DNA from: Cognatundibacterium aquatile
GTDB taxonomy: Bacteria > Pseudomonadota > Gammaproteobacteria > Burkholderiales > Burkholderiaceae_D
Direction of reading: 5' to 3'
Assembly: GCF_014699135.1 (NCBI RefSeq)
Contig: NZ_JACOFT010000003.1
Location: 62,001 to 126,000 of the forward strand
Length of the DNA stretch: 64,000 nucleotides
Each line of letters begins with the position of its first letter. Position 1 is the first letter of the stretch. A program made the translations under genes and the position numbers. The notes beneath the pieces were generated by a model that worked only from the letters and a program-made list of their open reading frames with translations, did no database searches and was not told the origin of the DNA. Positions 62,601 through 64,000 of this stretch are shown one piece after another.

Positions 62601-64000
62601 GATGACATCGTTATTGCTGCTGAAACTGCTGCAAGTGTTGAAACTGAAGCAATTGAAACAATCAGTTTTTCTGCTCCCGATGCGGTTGCTGAGGATGTTC
62701 AAAATCCGGTAACTGAGCCTGAAGAGGTTGTTGATTTGCTGAGTCCGGTGGAAGAGCAGATCGTGGCAACTGTAATGACATCTGCGGATGCTGTTGAAGA
62801 AGTTTCTTCTGGTGCAGATATTGAACACTCAGTACCACAGATAGTTGAGGAGCCGGTTGCAGTGGATGAACCAGTTTCTGATCCTGCTGGCGCAAAAATC
62901 ATTGAGTTTCCGGAGTTGAATAAGCCGGCTGTGACGCTCGATGACAATATCAAGCGTATCGGTGATCTTGAAATCAGCCTGCCGCTGTACTCCATATACA
63001 TGGCAGAAACCGACGAAATTGTTCGCTTCCTGACTCAGGATTTATCTGAATGGCGCCACGAACCCGAGCGCCATGTCTCCACACATGCGATTCATGCGAG
63101 TCATTCTCTTGCCGGCAGTTCCGCAACTGTTGGTCTGATTCCTTTGAAAGAGTTGGCACATAGTCTGGAATCTGTTTTACAGCGCCTTGAGCGTCATCCG
63201 GTTATCTTGACCTCTGCTGAATTCGACATGCTGGATCATGCTTTGGAGTCTGCAAAACGGATGCTGCAGAAATTTGCATTGTCTGAAATGGCCGACTTTG
63301 CCCCTGATGATGTCAGACAGTTAGATCAGTTATTGCAAGACGTGATCGCACGTTCGAGTTCCGGTGCAGATGAGGAGTTCATCACCTCAACGAATGAAAA
63401 ACTGAATCCGGCAGACTTGTCAGGAACGGCGGTCATTGAAGAGTTGTCTGGTGATAGCCTGGCGGAAACACCTACTGAAGAATCTGGCACACTGCATCTG
63501 GCGGATGAGACTGTCGTGCAGCAACTGAACGTTGCATTGCCGGAAAGTACTCCGCAACAAACAACACAGGTCAAAGATGACCTCGATCTTGATTTGTTGC
63601 CGGTCTTCCTTGAAGAAGGAAATGACTTATTGCCGATGGTCGGTCAGTTATTGCGTAGCTGGCAGGCACAGCCTGATGACACGGCAATACCGCAGTCGAT
63701 TGCACGTCTGATGCATACGATTAAAGGTAGTGCGCGGATGGCCGGTGCGATGGGATTAGGGCAGCACATCCATGACATGGAAACGCGTATTGAAAGTCTG
63801 ATGCACACCAGTGGTGCAGTACGTGCACCGTTGATGGATGATTTAATGGCGCGCCATGATTACAGCATGCAGTTGTTTGATCGTTTGCAAAACCCTGAGG
63901 CTCACGTTGAGCCATTGTTGCCTGAGCCATTAACTGCCGCGCAAGAACTGGATCAGTTCCAGGAAGCCTTGGTCGCGAGTGAGGCTGGTATCGCTCCTGC
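59682..64000 (+). CDS. chpA: ChpA/PilL-type CheA hybrid kinase, 5' part (cut by window end)
   Basis: An uninterrupted reading frame from ATG 59682 to the window end, about 1,440 codons, with no stop reached. The N-terminus (TSDFSNSSHLPQEQFDTGPLSWVM) matches the start of large ChpA proteins. At least three HPt domains are visible, each with a phospho-acceptor histidine: FHTLKGSSRM near 61960, HSLAGSSATV near 63100, and MHTIKGSARMAG near 63715, separated by long acidic Ala/Glu/Val-rich linkers. The kinase, CheW-like and receiver domains should lie beyond the window. It is the central histidine kinase of the Pil-Chp system. GGAG lies upstream of the ATG. Confidence 0.92.
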   Translation, partial: MTSDFSNSSHLPQEQFDTGPLSWVMPEVREAMTNAGKVLTEALAQDVDARSTTLLHAKSYLHQAHGALQIVDIDGVSIVTETIEELIERLQSSQLEMTQANIDVILDAFHAVLRYLEDLLSGAPHQPVRLFPYYRALLELKGAERIHPADLFFPALSVSEKIPELAVTPNGKSANYSGLRQRFEKLLLTVLTSKDQQKRREAAENMHGLIHEIDQMQTNSQAKAFWVVMRAFVEAVADGGIDDQQYVKQIFGRINLQIRRLVDGVNTIPERLLRDALFFLAQVEKPSAFVSSIRRAYQLDNKVPTDYNEKNYGQIAAGVLSTAKEQLTAVKNLWGRIANGDASLADKLSQKMKDLAETGTGLNVPSLSKLLRELSGIARHVAHSADGSKLALELATSLLFVENALDQITRLPAHFSERADEITARLLSVVSGDEPQSQAAWMGEISREAQQRQTMTVLVSEIQTSLRQVEKTLDEYFRDPAQSESLHSIDNMLHQVSGAMAILDQDAAMQALETTRQTVATLADSKELSESDREAEHQKLAQNIGALSFFIETLQTQPETAKKKFVFDADAGLFRPNLLDAPAQKELLPVSEDVIFSADQLQTSTEESSSVLTAEKELLNQQHESARLAVSLAENPDDKTLKAQLKDSLESERSVATLLDDSAASGRAKAAIELLGSGEESHSTESLQDIVAATSPVAVAEVKATNVAAVLPQSDEAIDAELLEIFLTEADEVLHFVQDTLPRSRADVDNQEYLTSLRRSFHTLKGSSRMVGLNVFGETAWSIEQVMNLWLSESRRGDDNLYALLERTASEMNAWVDELKQSGQSARTGAAIIAAAERTKAGLDYQEADELPVVASEISAQPAVIEPEDELLPEPVAHDVSEVEDSAIAGALDEPLIATSLPVDGAAFAILDDGAETIEALPLVDVTTDAVTDALTSGFELSAFDDLPSAANILAETAATLDDVTTGHSLPASDDIVIAAETAASVETEAIETISFSAPDAVAEDVQNPVTEPEEVVDLLSPVEEQIVATVMTSADAVEEVSSGADIEHSVPQIVEEPVAVDEPVSDPAGAKIIEFPELNKPAVTLDDNIKRIGDLEISLPLYSIYMAETDEIVRFLTQDLSEWRHEPERHVSTHAIHASHSLAGSSATVGLIPLKELAHSLESVLQRLERHPVILTSAEFDMLDHALESAKRMLQKFALSEMADFAPDDVRQLDQLLQDVIARSSSGADEEFITSTNEKLNPADLSGTAVIEELSGDSLAETPTEESGTLHLADETVVQQLNVALPESTPQQTTQVKDDLDLDLLPVFLEEGNDLLPMVGQLLRSWQAQPDDTAIPQSIARLMHTIKGSARMAGAMGLGQHIHDMETRIESLMHTSGAVRAPLMDDLMARHDYSMQLFDRLQNPEAHVEPLLPEPLTAAQELDQFQEALVASEAGIAP

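Overview
The window looks like the chromosome of a betaproteobacterium of the order Burkholderiales, most likely Oxalobacteraceae-like (inference from gene order, protein character and mid-range GC, with no database check). The backbone order argJ, DUF815 ATPase, mutT, yacG-zapD-coaE-pilD-pilC-pilB, ispB, rplU-rpmA-obgE-proB, rppH, proS, ffh, ccsA-like gene, PP0621 gene, pilS-pilR fits that group. I see no rRNA, tRNA, CRISPR array, complete insertion sequence or prophage.

Layout. 1-4 kb: acyl-CoA dehydrogenase, arginine biosynthesis (argJ), AAA ATPase, Nudix hydrolase. 4-5.4 kb: an AT-rich ankyrin gene with hairpins and unassigned sequence, probably acquired. 5.4-10 kb: D-alanine catabolism (alr, dadA) followed by two regulators, one a TyrR-like enhancer-binding protein; the alr promoter has a near-perfect sigma-54 element and two TyrR-type boxes. 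10-15.6 kb (minus strand): yacG, zapD, coaE and the type IV pilus assembly genes pilD, pilC, pilB. 15.8-26.2 kb: housekeeping genes (ispB, rplU, rpmA, obgE, proB, rppH, proS, ffh) with a CNP1-like protein, a lytic transglycosylase and a SWIB protein. 26.2-39.5 kb: an accessory block with two duplicated orphan substrate-binding proteins, a complete ABC importer with its own sigma-54 promoter, a DctB/DctD-type two-component pair, a secreted PilJ-N-type protein, a YIP1-type membrane protein and an S46 dipeptidyl-peptidase. 39.7-44 kb: ccsA-like gene, PP0621 gene, pilS, pilR. 44.5-50 kb: class Ia ribonucleotide reductase under NrdR-type boxes, a hairpin-rich non-coding stretch, and a highly repetitive histone H1-like gene. 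50-55.6 kb: yggT, a LacI-type regulator divergent from a CodA-like deaminase, hemL, a divergent ThiD-like kinase, rubredoxin. 55.7-64 kb: the Pil-Chp chemosensory operon pilG-pilH-pilI-pilJ-chpA, with chpA cut by the window end.

How it works together. Two themes dominate. The first is type IV pili: assembly (pilBCD), transcriptional control (pilSR) and chemosensory control (pilGHIJ-chpA). The second is sigma-54 control: three GAFTGA-bearing activators (TyrR-like, DctD-like, PilR) lie in the window, and at least two well-formed -24/-12 promoters sit in front of operons that two of these activators plausibly control. The most unusual non-coding signal is a dispersed element of about 70-82 bp, built on the box GGGGAGTATCT and a CCTTT tract at fixed spacing, found in three intergenic gaps.
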